Shown here in pieces: positions 19,609 through 30,052 of a stretch of 64,000 nt of DNA. The first letter of the stretch is position 1. The number at the start of each line of letters is the position of its first letter. The stretch is from Notospermus geniculatus (taxonomy: Eukaryota > Nemertea > Pilidiophora > Heteronemertea > Lineidae), in contig NMRB01001446.1 in assembly GCA_002633025.1 (NCBI GenBank), positions 79,663-143,662 on the forward strand, written 5' to 3'. The notes under the pieces were generated by a model. The model searched no databases. It saw nothing but the letters and a program-made list of their open reading frames with translations, and had not been told where the DNA came from. The position numbers were made by a program, and so were the translations under genes.

Positions 19609-21660
19609 GTGAGCGCTATTTTGGTTACCGCAGCCGCCGCTTGGGCTAGGAACTTCGTCGGTATTGGCTACCATTTTGTTGCTGACGTCATTTTAGGAGT
19701 CCAATTTTCCGTAAAATCATGTCATTCTACTCCGGTCTAATAAAACGACGATAATCTTGGGCTTTTTTTTATAGATCTGCAACAGATACAAACATCCTCA
19801 TCAACAATTCCTCGGTGTTGCCATCCCACGCGATACGGCATGTTCGATGACATCAGCATCCACGTGGTTATGGGCATCTCCATTCTCAAAGCCGCGTGAT
19901 GTCAACATAATGACCTATAAGATCCGCGACAACGGGCCATGTCGATTTAGAGGAATCAGAGGAATCGGAGGAATCAGAGGAATCGGGCTGGAAAATCCAG
20001 AAAATCACCATATAAGATAAAAGATAAAATTATCAGAATAGTTAATTCATAACATTTCCTTGGCTATTGAGTTGTTATAATAAACTCATCATGATCGAGG
20101 TTGGTGACAAGACAGTTAAAATGACTTGAGGGCCGAAAGCCAGCACTTTAGGAGAAAAGGGCCGAATTGCAAGTTCCACTAGGTCTCTCTCATATCTCAA
20201 CGTACGTAGACCTAAGGACGAACGTAGACGTTATAACAATGCCCGATGGTAGACGGCCAGTGAATGGTCAAGCGCCGACATGTGACCACTGCACAGAATT
20301 CAATTATGAGCCGTTCTTCAATGGTAGGCGGGTCAGTTATTCATGAGAAGGGAGTGCGATCAAATTGCATTCTCTGGTCGCAGCAAGGCACATTCAAGCA
20401 ATAGTAGGCCTATTCTTTCACATTGCGCAACCACAACAGCACTTTTGATCTCTACAAGCCTTGGCTGTGCTTGAACATGTTATTCATCAAGTAAGCCTAA
20501 TTCATGGCAACTGATCAAGGTGTACATGTAGTCCCTCTAGCAATCCCGCGGATAGAGGAAATACATGTGCTGACCACGCAAGATAATGCCCAATGAAGGA
20601 AGATCTTTTCATGGCCGTAGGAACGGGGGGCAGGTGCCCCCTGCCCCCCCAATATTTGGCTTGTCAAAAATTGGCAGGCTCACCAAAAAGCCCAAGTCCA
20701 ATGAACCAGTGACCACACTTACATGGCTAGAGTGTCCAATTTTGATCTCAAATAATGCCGGGAGAAATGGCGTAAAAGCACTCTTAATTTTTAAAATTTT
20801 CCCGGGGATGACCCCCCGGACCCCACGCCAATATTTCGGATCGCACCTTCGGCGCTCGCTGCTATGATAGGCTACGGCTACGGTCCGATATTTTAACGAA
20901 TCTTTGCCTTCCCAACCGCCAGGACATTCCTGCGGCCCTGCTTTTTGCAACCCTTTCTCGGCATGATATTGATTTTTTGGAGATTCACTGGAGAAATGGT
21001 GGCGATAACCCGAAAGAGACGGAATTCAGCCACAGCAACCTCAGCTCGCGCTCGGGCCCCTCAGTGTCTTTCATCAGCCATGTCTTCCGTGAATATGGAT
21101 CAAAAGTTTTTACACTCTGAGCACTGAGATATTGCATAATGTTGAATAAGAATGAGAGGACGAGAACTGGTCACTGCGTGAGTAGTTAGTTAGGCCCCCG
21201 TAATGACCGTTATTGTGACACCATCATGTCTCCGCCTACTTTTTATTCACAATACACGAGCCTCACGCTTGCCAGCTCTGCCACCACCAATCAGCGGGAC
21301 GACCTAACCAAACAAAAAACCCATGCTTTCGCGCCGTCAATCACGTGCCTGTAAACCAATCAGCGCCAAGCTTGCAGTTCCGAAACGTAGACGTAAGGCT
21401 ACGTACGTTGAGATATGAGAGAGATCTATTAAAGCTGTTATGACGTTTACAAAACCACGTGGCTCTGTTTATATATTTAGTACATGATATTCATGTGATC
21501 GTGTGTGACTGATGGGCTGCAGACTGAATTTTCCTCTGATTCCTCCGATTCCTCTGATTCCTCTAAATCGACATGGCCGCGACAACGTACAAAGACGGCA
21601 GCCAGTACCGAAGCCTCCTAGCCCTAGCGGCGGCTTCGGGAACCAAAATGTGTGAGCGCT
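19609..21660. mobile_element. 2-kb foldback element
   Basis: The ends (GAGCGCTATTTTGGTTACCG at 19612 and CGGGAACCAAAATGTGTGAG near 21637) are complementary. So are GAGGAATCAGAGGAATCGGA (about 19950) with TCCGATTCCTCTGATTCCTC (about 21545), and CTCTCATATCTCAACGTACG (about 20185) with CGTACGTTGAGATATGAGAG (about 21402). The centre (about 20600-20960) holds an unrelated repeat with CCCCTGCCCCCCCAATATTT and CCCCGGACCCCACGCCAATA, a type seen in many animal transposons. Frames of about 93 and 113 codons there are palindrome shadows. Confidence 0.75.
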
Positions 21661-21671
21661 TGGGGACGTAA

Positions 21672-21776
21672 TGACGTCATACCCGTTCGAGTGGCGTAAT
21701 GACGTCATTCCGCCGCACATGACGTTGCCGACGTCACGGATGACGCGACGGCAATCTCGGTGACGTCATGACGTCA
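21672..21776. promoter_or_regulatory. cluster of four perfect CRE palindromes
   Basis: TGACGTCA occurs at 21672-21679, 21700-21707, 21761-21768 and 21769-21776, the last two back to back, with further ACGTCACGG and ATGACGTTG variants between. TGACGTCA is the CREB/ATF consensus. The cluster lies just outside the right end of the 2-kb foldback. Whether it regulates anything is unknown; it could also be a short tandem expansion. Confidence 0.5.
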
Positions 21777-21937
21777 AAAGGCCTGAACAGCATTGTTATT
21801 TTCGTTAATATCTTTATATCTCAAAAACTATAAGCGATATCAAAATTCGGGCTTCGTAAGGACACTTCCCAGGCCCGTCTGCACTTGCATACCAAGTTTG
21901 GCGGCGATCCGTTCATTAGTCTCGGAGAAAATCGCGA

Positions 21938-21969
21938 ACACACAAACACACAAACAAACAAACAAACTC
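21938..21969. repeat. (CAAA)n / (CACA) simple repeat
   Basis: A short microsatellite of CACAAACACACAAACAAACA type at the end of a stretch (ACCAAGTTTGGCGGCGATCC) that looks like a dispersed-repeat tail. Confidence 0.8.
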
Positions 21970-22430
21970 TTGTCAAATTTTAGTAGGATATCAGCGCACT
22001 GTAAAATGGATTTGCCTTTGGATGCAAAAAAACCATGTGCACATTTGTGCGATACAATGTAATTCTCTATATTGTATTACGTTACTCTGGAATCGCTAGT
22101 ACCTTCTCAAAAACTTTCTTTCCTTCTTCCTAATACTTGAGAATAAATATTGGCTCAGGCACACAACCCCTTGTTCTGTTGCGTTCTATTGTCATTACAA
22201 CATGATGTCGAAAGATGCTTGGCAACGGCGCCAACGCTGGTAAAACCGCTGCTGTGCACGATGCTTCAGGGCTCGCAAAGGTTTCGCTAAGGATTGTGCC
22301 AATCAAAATGATGCCGAAGGAAATTGGTTGTCACAAGTTGGCCAAAGACAATTAATAACTCAGACACTTCGGGATAAAATGTTCACGTCAGTTTTGTTCA
22401 CATCAGTTCTAAAGTAAATAACAGTAAGGT
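21970..22430. other. no feature seen
   Basis: No repeat pair or exon is recognised. If the minus-strand gene below is real, its cleavage site falls near 22415. Confidence 0.3.
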
Positions 22431-22435
22431 GTATG

Positions 22436-22647
22436 TTTATTCAGGTTTCATCCAAAGTAAGAAGAATAGGATTTATGGAAAGGGCTCCATTGGGCGAGAA
22501 GGGTTCCTTCTTTCATTGCCTTGGGCATGGTGTTGTCAACAATAGAAAGGCAGGATGTTTGTATGTAATCGTTCAGGCCTATTGCTGGTAGTGATTTCTT
22601 TAGGCGGAGTTCATAAGGAGAAATGATGTAGAATTTCCGTTGAATGC
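22436..22647 (-). CDS. candidate 3'-terminal exon with poly(A) signal
   Basis: On the minus strand, CATCGTGTTTTTCAG is a good 3' splice site. The following frame reads IQRKFYIISPYELRLKKS, then LPAIGLNDYIQTSCLSIVD, NTMPKAMKEGTLLAQWSP and FHKSYSSYFG-stop (TGA at 22448-22450). AATAAA follows only seven bases after the stop (22436-22441). Acceptor, 65 open codons, stop and poly(A) signal in this order make this one of the better gene models here. The exon starts in phase (two bases of a split codon), matching the donor phase of the exon at 22770. The family is unknown. Confidence 0.5.
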
Positions 22648-22769
22648 CTGAAAAACACGATGGGTTCCTGTACATGTACTACGTACACTCATGGAAAAAA
22701 GTAAATGGACAGCAGTTTTTCTTGAATACCTCCAAACCAATCCAATGTAGGCGGCTGGGCCTAACATAC

Positions 22770-22895
22770 GTGATAGCAAATTTTCCTGGCTATCTGATGA
22801 TATGAGAAGTCGAGAAAATCTGGTGAAATCCACCTTTGATAGAAGGAATTTTGTAAAGTCATGTTTTTTGCTACTTTCTTTTTTGCAGGTTTCCA
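22770..22895 (-). CDS. candidate penultimate exon of the same minus-strand gene
   Basis: The open frame VDFTRFSRLLISSDSQENLL ends in ...TCAC|GTATGT at 22769, leaving one base of a split codon. That pairs exactly with the two-base start of the terminal exon across a 122-bp intron. Two acceptors are possible: TTCTATCAAAG before 22833, or TAAAAATTTTTAG before 22895. The longer choice adds a Lys/Ser-rich stretch. A competing signal exists: the plus strand has a strong acceptor (TTTCTTTTTTGCAG) ending at 22888. Confidence 0.35.
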
Positions 22896-23039
22896 CTAAA
22901 AATTTTTATAGCAGTGTGTTCCAGAGAATCATTTTCCACTTCATTTCATTGCCAGTGCCAATGCCAATTCCAACGCCAGATTTTGAACAAACCCCTCCGC
23001 AACTGCAACATGAAATTCGTCTGCCCTTTTAGCCCAGGT

Positions 23040-24115
23040 TATTTATCGAAAATAAGGGGGAACCTAGAACAAATTGCAACAGAATTTCTTTTTGCTTTAT
23101 ATGGTTTAGTATACCCCTCCAAACATCACATAAAAAGTCCCTTCAAATCCGACCCCCCGAAGTGCCCATAACTGGTATTTATTTGAGATCCTACATTACT
23201 TAGTAACTCCTATCACAATGGGTGATATGAATAAAAATAAGTAATAACTTTTACTCCAGTTTTTGAAGTATTTACTGGTGACTATATGAATAAAACAGCT
23301 ACTACTAATAAGTATTAGTTAATACTAGTGCAGTAGTTACTGCAAAAACAGTAAATACTGCCGAGGATATGAATAATCAGCAGTAATGTGGTTGATCTAT
23401 TTCAGTACGGTGAACCCAGGACTCAGACGAGTAAAAACTAGTAGGGCAGAAGTGATTACTTTGCAGTAAAAGCAACTGTTTATTCATATGAATTCAAGTA
23501 TTCACTTCTATTTGGAGTAAAAACTTGGAACTAGTTGCTTTTACTTTTAGTAACTACTAGGTAGTAGATACTGATTTTTATTCATATCACCCATTGTATA
23601 TGGACTTCTATTACAAATTCAAGTGTGCATGTACTGCTAACTTTTTCCTCGTCCGTTTTAAACCCTATAAATGTATTACCAATAGATAGAAATATGGCAC
23701 CTCTGAGTCAGATAGGCTTGATTTGAACATGATATGTTGTCGCTGTGTTGTAGAAATGACATATTATATCATATTTTGCCCAAAATCAACAAATTTGCCG
23801 TTTTCATAACAAATACGAGTTTAATGATGTTCTAATCATGCCTATCTGACTAAGAGGTGCCATATTTCTATATATTGGTAATACATTTATAGGGTCTAAA
23901 ACGGACGAGGAAAAAGTTAGCAGTACATGCACACTTGAATTTGTAATAGCAGTCTATAAACATTGTAATAGGAGTTTATGAAGGACCTCAAATAAATAAC
24001 AATTATGGGCACTTCGGGGGGTCGGATTTGAAGGGACTTTTTATGTGATGTTTGGAGGGGTGTACTAAACCATATAAAGCAAAAAGAAATTCTGTTGCAA
24101 TTTGTTCTGGGTCAA
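23040..24115. mobile_element. about 1.1-kb foldback with a nested MITE in its left arm
   Basis: The left arm (CCCTCCAAACATCACATAAA near 23116; GGACTTCTATTACAAATTCA near 23601) is complementary to the right arm (TTTATGTGATGTTTGGAGGG near 24041; TGAATTTGTAATAGCAGTC near 23936). The hinge is around 23715-23815. The left arm is split at about 23220 by the element 23221-23591; the right arm is uninterrupted and shows the pre-insertion state. Confidence 0.9.
23221..23591. mobile_element. nested MITE (GGTGATATGAATAAA family), 371 bp
   Basis: The ends GGTGATATGAATAAAAATAA and TTTTTATTCATATCACC are complementary. The interior repeats AGTAATAACTTTTACT-like words in both orientations. Comparison with the intact right arm of its host foldback (about 23960) fixes the insertion point. 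It shares termini with 18316-18438. Confidence 0.85.
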
Positions 24116-24119
24116 ATCA

Positions 24120-24800
24120 TATTTTTCCTGGACTATTTCTCGTGTACAACTCGCACTGATCTGTACTGCAGTTCTATCCCGAAATAGAGCACGTGCTGTT
24201 CAATAAAAGGGCTGTCTGACACTTTTTTACTAGCTTACAAAATCTATCGGGATCACTTCGACACAACAGAAATTGACTATCCCACAATCTTTCGGACAGT
24301 TATCAGTTGCTGTCATAAAAGGCGCGGCTCCTCATGATAGTTTTCTGTCGAAAGCTTGCTGTCAGATAGTAACTTTCCAATGACTATCCCGTGGAAGTTG
24401 TTCAGCTGGTGACTGTATGACGATGGCAGCGCCGCTCAGCGTCTTCCTTAGCTACGACTCGAGATCTCATGTGAACGACTACAGTTCACGGCTTGCAACT
24501 TTCTTTCTTTCTTTATCTTCATTTAATACGGTATAACCGCTCACGACATACCTTTGGGGTGATTCTGCCTGATGACGTGATAGTAACCATGGCAGGGTTT
24601 GGCCAAATAAAACTCACAATACGTGTTTAAAAAGTCGCAGTGCATGTTTGAAAAGTAACACTGCGAGTTTTTAATGTCGAGTCAAATAATTTTTTTCTTT
24701 ACTCTTGAAAAAAAATCATGTCTCTTATTGGCCATTTCTGCCAAGATCTATTGACGATGGTTGTGAAGGTTGACCGAGTGTCCCGTTATTTATGGGCTAC
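24120..24800. other. no feature seen
   Basis: Single-copy-looking DNA. TTATTGGCCAT near 24727 is a CCAAT-type word about 80-140 bp upstream of the ATG candidates at 24805 and 24875. Confidence 0.3.
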
Positions 24801-24874
24801 TGCCATGACTGCAGACAATGTCGAAGTTCTTTGCGAACGACGTCTGACTGATGTACCACTGGCTGGAAGATAAA

Positions 24875-24929
24875 ATGGACGACGTTGTCATGGTTGTTAT
24901 GGACGCCGGATTTATCATAATGATAAGCT
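24875..24929 (+). CDS. candidate first coding exon
   Basis: ATG in good context (TAAAATGG) starts MDDVVMVVMDAGFIIMIS, a hydrophobic start that could be a signal peptide or membrane anchor. It ends at AGCT|GTACGT (donor at 24930) in phase 1. The next candidate exon (25008) starts with two bases, restoring frame across a 78-bp intron. A 22-codon frame (24805-24873) ends right before this ATG and could be an upstream frame. A minus-strand acceptor (TTTTATCTTCCAG near 24862) offers a competing reading. Confidence 0.3.
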
Positions 24930-25007
24930 GTACGTATATAAAGCAGTCCCCCAAGTTTAGTGGGTGAGGCAAATGGTATGTTGTGTGAAGTACATGTTAT
25001 ACCATAG

Positions 25008-25173
25008 CGAATGGTGATGAATTCGTGTTCAACCTAGTTCAAAACAGTGGTAAATTGGCAACGAATTGTACCCAAAAAAGATGTGAGGACCCAGATTTCG
25101 ACGCCATTTCTTCCACAGCTTTTAGTAACCATTCCTCAGATTTTCACAAGCGTCGAATCCCTGACGAGGGATG
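25008..25173 (+). CDS. candidate exon, extracellular-like
   Basis: After ATACCATAG the frame reads NGDEFVFNLVQNSGKLATN, CTQKRCEDPDFDAISSTAFS and NHSSDFHKRRIPDEG, then GATG|GTACGT. There are two Cys, possible N-glycosylation sites (NCT, NHS) and little low complexity, as in an extracellular domain. The acceptor lacks a strong pyrimidine tract. The frame continues beyond the donor for only about 13 codons. The family is unknown. Confidence 0.35.
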
Positions 25174-25210
25174 GTACGTGGTTCTCATTTGTGTTTGTAT
25201 TTGTATTTGA

Positions 25211-25461
25211 TTTTTTCCGTCAGGGTCGAAGCCATGACATTATTGGCCCTGGTAAGAACGGAAGAGGCAATATAGTGCTCTCATGCTCCTCGCCTGTCTT
25301 TTACTTGCCCTCGCAAAGAACAAGGAACAAGGCACCACGGCCTACTGTCCATGCGACTGACGTGAAGAGCCAGGGCCGATTAGTCTCATGGCCCCGGCTA
25401 TATTCGAACCCGGGACCTGCCGCTTGCTAAGCGGACGTGATCACCCCTGGGCTATCAAGGC
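25211..25461 (-). mobile_element. tRNA-derived SINE (family 2), copy 1
   Basis: On the minus strand the head begins GCCTTGATAGCCCAGGGG (A-box region) and the B box is GGGTTCGAATA about 50 bases on. The body runs to CCCTGACGGAAAAAA. It is near-identical in structure to 25571-25820. Confidence 0.8.
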
Positions 25462-25570
25462 TCATCACTTACCACTTCGTAAGCAATACGTCCAAAGCAG
25501 TGCGCTTCATGTTTAAAACAGGGCTGGTCTTCACAAAAGCTAAGTCTATCTAACTGATTTCGACTTCCGC

Positions 25571-25820
25571 TTTTTTTCCGTCAGGGTTGAAGCAATAGCA
25601 TCATTGGCCCTCATAAGTACGGAAGAGGCCATCTAAAGCTCTCATGTTCCTCACCTGTCTTTTACTTGCCCCTTGCAAAGGCACAAGAAACAAGGCACCA
25701 CGGCTGACTATCCATGCAACGGACGTGAAGAGCCAGCGACGATAGGTCCCATGTGGTCCAGGCTGGATTCGAACCCGGGACCTGCCGCTTATGATAACCA
25801 CCAGGCTATCATAGCGCCTC
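25571..25820 (-). mobile_element. tRNA-derived SINE (family 2), copy 2
   Basis: Same family and orientation as 25211-25461, with A-box region GCTATGATAGCCTGGTGG and B box GGGTTCGAATCC. The flanking sequence is also duplicated (TAAGCAATACGTCCA..., TTCATGTTTAAAACAGGGCT), so the pair arose by tandem duplication of a unit of about 350 bp (25211-25556 and 25571-25915), not by two insertions. Confidence 0.85.
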
Positions 25821-25915
25821 ATTGATCACTGCGTAAGCAATACGTCCATCCAAGCCAGTGAACTTCATGTTTAAAACAGGGCTGGTCTTCACAAAAGCTA
25901 TACGAAGTCTATCGA

Positions 25916-27020
25916 ACTCATTCGGGCTATTCTCCAGCAGAGAATCAGGCAAATTTCACCTGATTGATCAGTTACAAACACATGGTTATATTTGTAGAGA
26001 AATGACCGTCGGAATATCTTACATGCATTTTAAAAGACAAAAGAGCACACGAAATTGACTCTGATGCTGGTAACGGAATTACTCTCTGATTAATTCCGTT
26101 ACTGCAATAACAATTGCTTCCATCACCATAAGCCTTGGTATTCTTTCAGATTTTATTGCATGGTACTAGTAGTTGATGCTGAGAGTCCTTTCTCAATAGA
26201 CGTGGCACATAACCTTATACTTAGATAACACAGCTTTTTATAATTTGTTAATCGATTTTAAAATTGCCATTAAAATTTAATTCCTTTACCGGAGAATTGC
26301 CATTTCGATTTTCCAATGCATGTACTTTGCAGGCCTACTGTAGTCAGCTCGTCTGTCGTCAATACTGAATCACTGGTCTTCATCCGAGCTTCATGCTGTC
26401 GCAAATTTCCAGCAGACCACAGCAAATCAGTGGCGCCACTATCTCAAAGAACGAAGGATTGAAATCTGAGACTATCGCGGTGACGCCAAAGTTGTTTCGT
26501 CGGCTAGACACGCTGCCTATCATATTGTGTGCGCGAATGCCAAACCGTTTCGGTGTCGATTGCCTCACAACGGATTACACCACCCCACGTCACGTGTAAG
26601 GGAGCGAGGTTGTTCAATCGATTTTCGATGCATTTGAGGACACAAGTCTATTTTTAGAAAAAACAGGATGCTTCCGAATTTTATGATAATTAGGATAACA
26701 GGTTAACTCCTGAATACCCGAGCGCTTCGCAGTCGGAGAAAGAAATCAGGAGGTTTTCTTCTAATATTGCGCTTCCTGTTCAACCAACTTTCCTATTTTA
26801 TGCATTCTCGTCAATGAAGTTTCGCTAACATACATTCGCCTGGGGCGGTATATCAAGGATACGCGAACAAACGTCATTTGCCGCTGGAAACGTACTCGTA
26901 TGTGAAACCATTATGAAATATTCACCGTGGAATTATCGCAGGTGTCAAAAAGGAACTTAAACTTCAACTACTGAATAAACAAAAGCTCGTCGTATGAAAT
27001 ATTTATTTTGTCTGATCTGT
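25916..27020. other. no confirmed feature
   Basis: An acceptor-like CTATTCTCCAGCAG near 25930 is followed by a frame ESGKFHLIDQLQTHGYICR... that ends at 26058. A CpG-rich block (26380-26600) is open on both strands, so no strand can be chosen. CACGTG (26591) is an E-box. Nothing here is firm. Confidence 0.3.
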
Positions 27021-27035
27021 TGAAGATATTTCGTC

Positions 27036-27113
27036 ATGGTGGACCGCAAATCGCCTTATATCTTCACGTCCGATGATTTCGATTTAAATCAGACTCTAGC
27101 AAACCTTTCCAAG
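27036..27113 (+). CDS. first coding exon of an unidentified gene
   Basis: ATG with a purine-poor but acceptable context (CGTCATGG) starts 26 codons, MVDRKSPYIFTSDDFDLNQ then TLANLSK. They end exactly at AAG|GTAAGT, a consensus 5' splice site, in phase 0. The upstream frame closes at TGA (27021), and TGTTGAAG before 27026 could instead be an acceptor, making this an internal exon. The block has protein-like composition and is not in a repeat. I do not recognise the family. The rest of the gene should lie downstream on the plus strand. Confidence 0.55.
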
Positions 27114-27230
27114 GTAAGTTTTTGGACTTAAATTGTCCGTTTTTAATGAAGCTTTTACATTGCGCTTTACACTGTAATACAGTCTCAGAGTGTGTCGCAT
27201 TTTTTTCTTGGGAACTCTAGGAGCAGCTGA

Positions 27231-27577
27231 CTCTAAACTCCAGGGTCCATATTCATAAACATACTTAAGTCAAAGTGTAATACTTACCTTTTATGTTGAA
27301 CAAAGGATAAGTGTCACTCTTAGACTTAAGTAGTTTGATGAATATGGGCCCAGGAATGGGACACTTACCTGTCCCATTCCTGAACTCGGAAAAAAAGACT
27401 ATAAATCCTATATTGAAGATAATGGGGTGGGGGTATGGTCAGAAAGAGTAATGTCCTGTCCACTTACTTGTCCCACTCCCAAGCTTGGCAAAGAATGACA
27501 GCGTGCGATATCTTCAACTTAGGATTTGGTCATTTTTTCCGAGTTCAGGAGTGGGACAGGTAAGTGGGAGTTTAGAG
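27231..27577. mobile_element. MITE (CTCTAAACTCCCACTTACC family), copy 1, with nested hairpin
   Basis: The right end GGACAGGTAAGTGGGAGTTT and the interior (AAGATAATGGGGTGGGGGTA, ATATCTTCAACTTAGGATTT) match copies at 47672-48189 and 62681-62905. Its left arm is split after CTCTAAACTCC by a second hairpin (27243-27353). TA follows the right end (27578-27579). Confidence 0.9.
27243..27353. mobile_element. nested GGGYCCATATTCATAAA hairpin MITE
   Basis: GGGTCCATATTCATAAAC pairs with TGATGAATATGGGCCC, with inner arms ACTTAAGTC/GACTTAAGT. The ends resemble those at 34704-34828 and, more loosely, 56905-57040. It interrupts the left arm of the surrounding MITE. Confidence 0.8.
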
Positions 27578-27579
27578 TA

Positions 27580-28062
27580 TTTCCCACTGACCTGATTGTT
27601 TTAGACCATGCAGTTGTGAAAATAAAGTAGTGGCTCTGCCGGGAATCGAACCCGTGATCTATTGGTTCCCTAGTGGTGTATATGAAATGTTAGTACCTGG
27701 CCAAATGAAGTAGAGAAATCATGTACACCTACACGTACACCACACGCACACGCACGCACTCTAACAAAGTTTTTAACAAATGGATGACCAATAAATGACA
27801 AACGCATAATTTGATTTCTACATGTATAATTGCGGCACACTCAGTTTTTATCACTCATAGCTTTATCCATTGTTCTTGATGGTTGGTCATGATATCATCA
27901 GATAATCTGCTGCGACGTTAATGAAATAATAACAATTTTGGCACGTTTTTATCATTCATGGCTTTATTGATTGATGTTCAATATCGTCAGAGGATCTGTT
28001 CTGACGTGAACGTGTACTGACAAAATCTTGTCGTTTTTCCATGTTGCAATATCTACCAAGTG
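27580..28062. other. mixed: tRNA-like fragment and short tandem duplication
   Basis: On the minus strand 27630-27662 reads ATCACGGGTTCGATTCCCGG, the T-arm half of a tRNA or SINE head, without a matching 5' half. A unit of about 105 bp (CATAGCTTTATCCATTG... and CATGGCTTTATTGATTG...) is duplicated at about 27855 and 27957. Confidence 0.5.
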
Positions 28063-28064
28063 TA

Positions 28065-28510
28065 CACAGGCAAAAAAATTGGATGAAAATTGGATATAAA
28101 TCTGAAAAAATGGATATACAAATCAGGTGAAAAATGATATAGAAAAAGCTATCTACATGTATAAGACTTTCATCATGCAATTTATATCGGATCGGTTTCC
28201 TCCTATAAAGCATTATGCAGCAGAACAAAAGTAAAGCAGCGAAAATGCATGGACGGAGTCAACTTGAAAGGAACGCAACATCATACCACTATCATCCATA
28301 CCAATATGCAAATTTCATGAAATATCAGATGAAAATATTATGTAACCAGTTGGATGAAAAATGGATATAGATCTGATAAAATATGGAAATACATTTCTCA
28401 TGAAAATTGGATATCCAGGCATTTTCTATATCCAATTTTCATCCGGCTGTTGAAAAATGGATATAGAAAATGCATGGATATCCAATTTTCATCCAACATT
28501 TTTGCCTGTG
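28065..28510. mobile_element. 446-bp TA-flanked foldback MITE
   Basis: The ends CACAGGCAAAAAAATTGGAT and ATCCAACATTTTTGCCTGTG are flanked by TA (28063-28064 and 28511-28512). The interior is a series of ATGGATATAGAAAATGCATG and GGATATCCAATTTTCATCC words in both orientations. It is non-coding. Confidence 0.9.
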
Positions 28511-28512
28511 TA

Positions 28513-29738
28513 AGTAAAGTCGTCTCCGAATGACTTATACCTGTCATTTTGTGTATCATTTTTTTGTGCTGTATTTTGCATAGGCCTATTTGCAATATCT
28601 ACCAGTGAGTGTATCTTACCTCACCCTCCCTCCCTCCAACAGCACAGTAGTCTACAACTAAGACTTTCCGCTCACTTCGTGTACCAACACTAGGCCTACA
28701 TGTTTGTTTCATCAAAACATCAATTGACAGATGCTCAAGTGCTCTGCGGCTAAAGAATAAACGTGCATAAAACAATAAAGTATAACACATGTACATCAAG
28801 TGCAGTGGCCAGTGTAAACCCTCGACCCCCCCCCCATCAGGAGTCACCACTAAATTAGTGTTGAAAAAGTGTTGAGTTCCGTATTTCTGTCGACAACAAA
28901 AACGTAATGTAGAATTCCTGACGTTTGCTTCATAATTGCAAATAGAAATGACTTAGAAAAGGTAAGCTGGTGAATACCTGACGATTCATTTGAAGTCCTG
29001 GGTGAGTCAGTGTCGAATCGTTTTTAGGTGTCGCATAAGTGTCGACCCCTCACCGGCGGCGGCGGGGGGGGGGTGGTAAATGATTTATACTGACGGTTGC
29101 ATGGACGAAATCCTCAGAGCAGTTTCACGTACTTGGTGCAGAGAACTTCAATTTATCTCGCATATTACTATCATGACCTTGATCCCTCCGGCTGAAAGAT
29201 CCTTTTTTGCGCCCAATTTGCATTAAGCGTGACTGTTTCATCAACCCTGTCATTGAACATGCCCAGAGAGTTCAAATTTCCTTATGTCATGTTCACTGCA
29301 GATAAATAGCTAACTGTTATTGTCGGGTGAATTACTTCCATTCATTCATGAGTGTTAGGCACACACATAATAGTACAATTTCGTATACACGTAATGATTA
29401 TTGGAAGTTTCATGGAATTTAAACATTTTACTAATAGATTCTTATTTTTTTAAATTTTTTTTCGATTTTAAAATTTTAAGACGCCAACGTCATTAAATTA
29501 TGCACTGAGGAAATTTCAGAACTCCTTTGTTAGATGCGTCGCATCCTCCATTCTTATGTTTCCACCAGCCTATGTACCCCTTCTGAAAAACGCTTTGATA
29601 ACTCATATAGGAAACTCGTACATGTGCGAACTTTAGTTTCAATCCCCACCCGCCAAGCCCCAGGTACAAATGGGCTTCCACGATATCTTTCTCAATCACT
29701 AACTTGGTCTCAATGTAATACCGTTAAACTGTAAATAT
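28513..29738. other. no confirmed feature
   Basis: GGCGGCGGCGGGGGGGGG near 29053 is a simple G-rich run. Frames at 29493-29734 are open on both strands and give no usable exon model. Confidence 0.3.
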
Positions 29739-29740
29739 TA

Positions 29741-29877
29741 GGAAGGTTTAGAAGTCAAAGGACAAACGTAAACTTTACGACAACGTTATTTCTCATACTG
29801 CACATTAAGCAAATTTTATACTGCATTTTCGGTACAAAAATAACGTTGTAGTTTATCGTTTGATTATTAAACCTCCC
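29741..29877. mobile_element. MITE, ACGACAACGTT hairpin family, copy 2
   Basis: The ends GGAAGGTTTA and TAAACCTCCC are flanked by TA (29739-29740 and 29878-29879). The interior matches 93-253 (AACTTTACGACAACGTTATT, GCATTTTCGGTACAAAAATA). It is 137 bp, with a small deletion in the right arm. Confidence 0.9.
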
Positions 29878-30052
29878 TATTAGTGAGATCTCCCAACGAT
29901 TCCGTTAGGCCTACGACAACGTTTACGGATGATTTATCCGTTGTCCAAAGATTATGTAGGCTTTGTTGGAGAAAGGTTAACAAGGGATCGTCGCTAAATG
30001 TTCCCGTAGGCTACATGGGCCGCCGCGAAAACTCACTATACATGTAACTTAA

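Noticed and set aside
27630-27662. Possible tRNA on the minus strand
   Set aside because: Only the T-arm half is visible; acceptor and D arms do not form.
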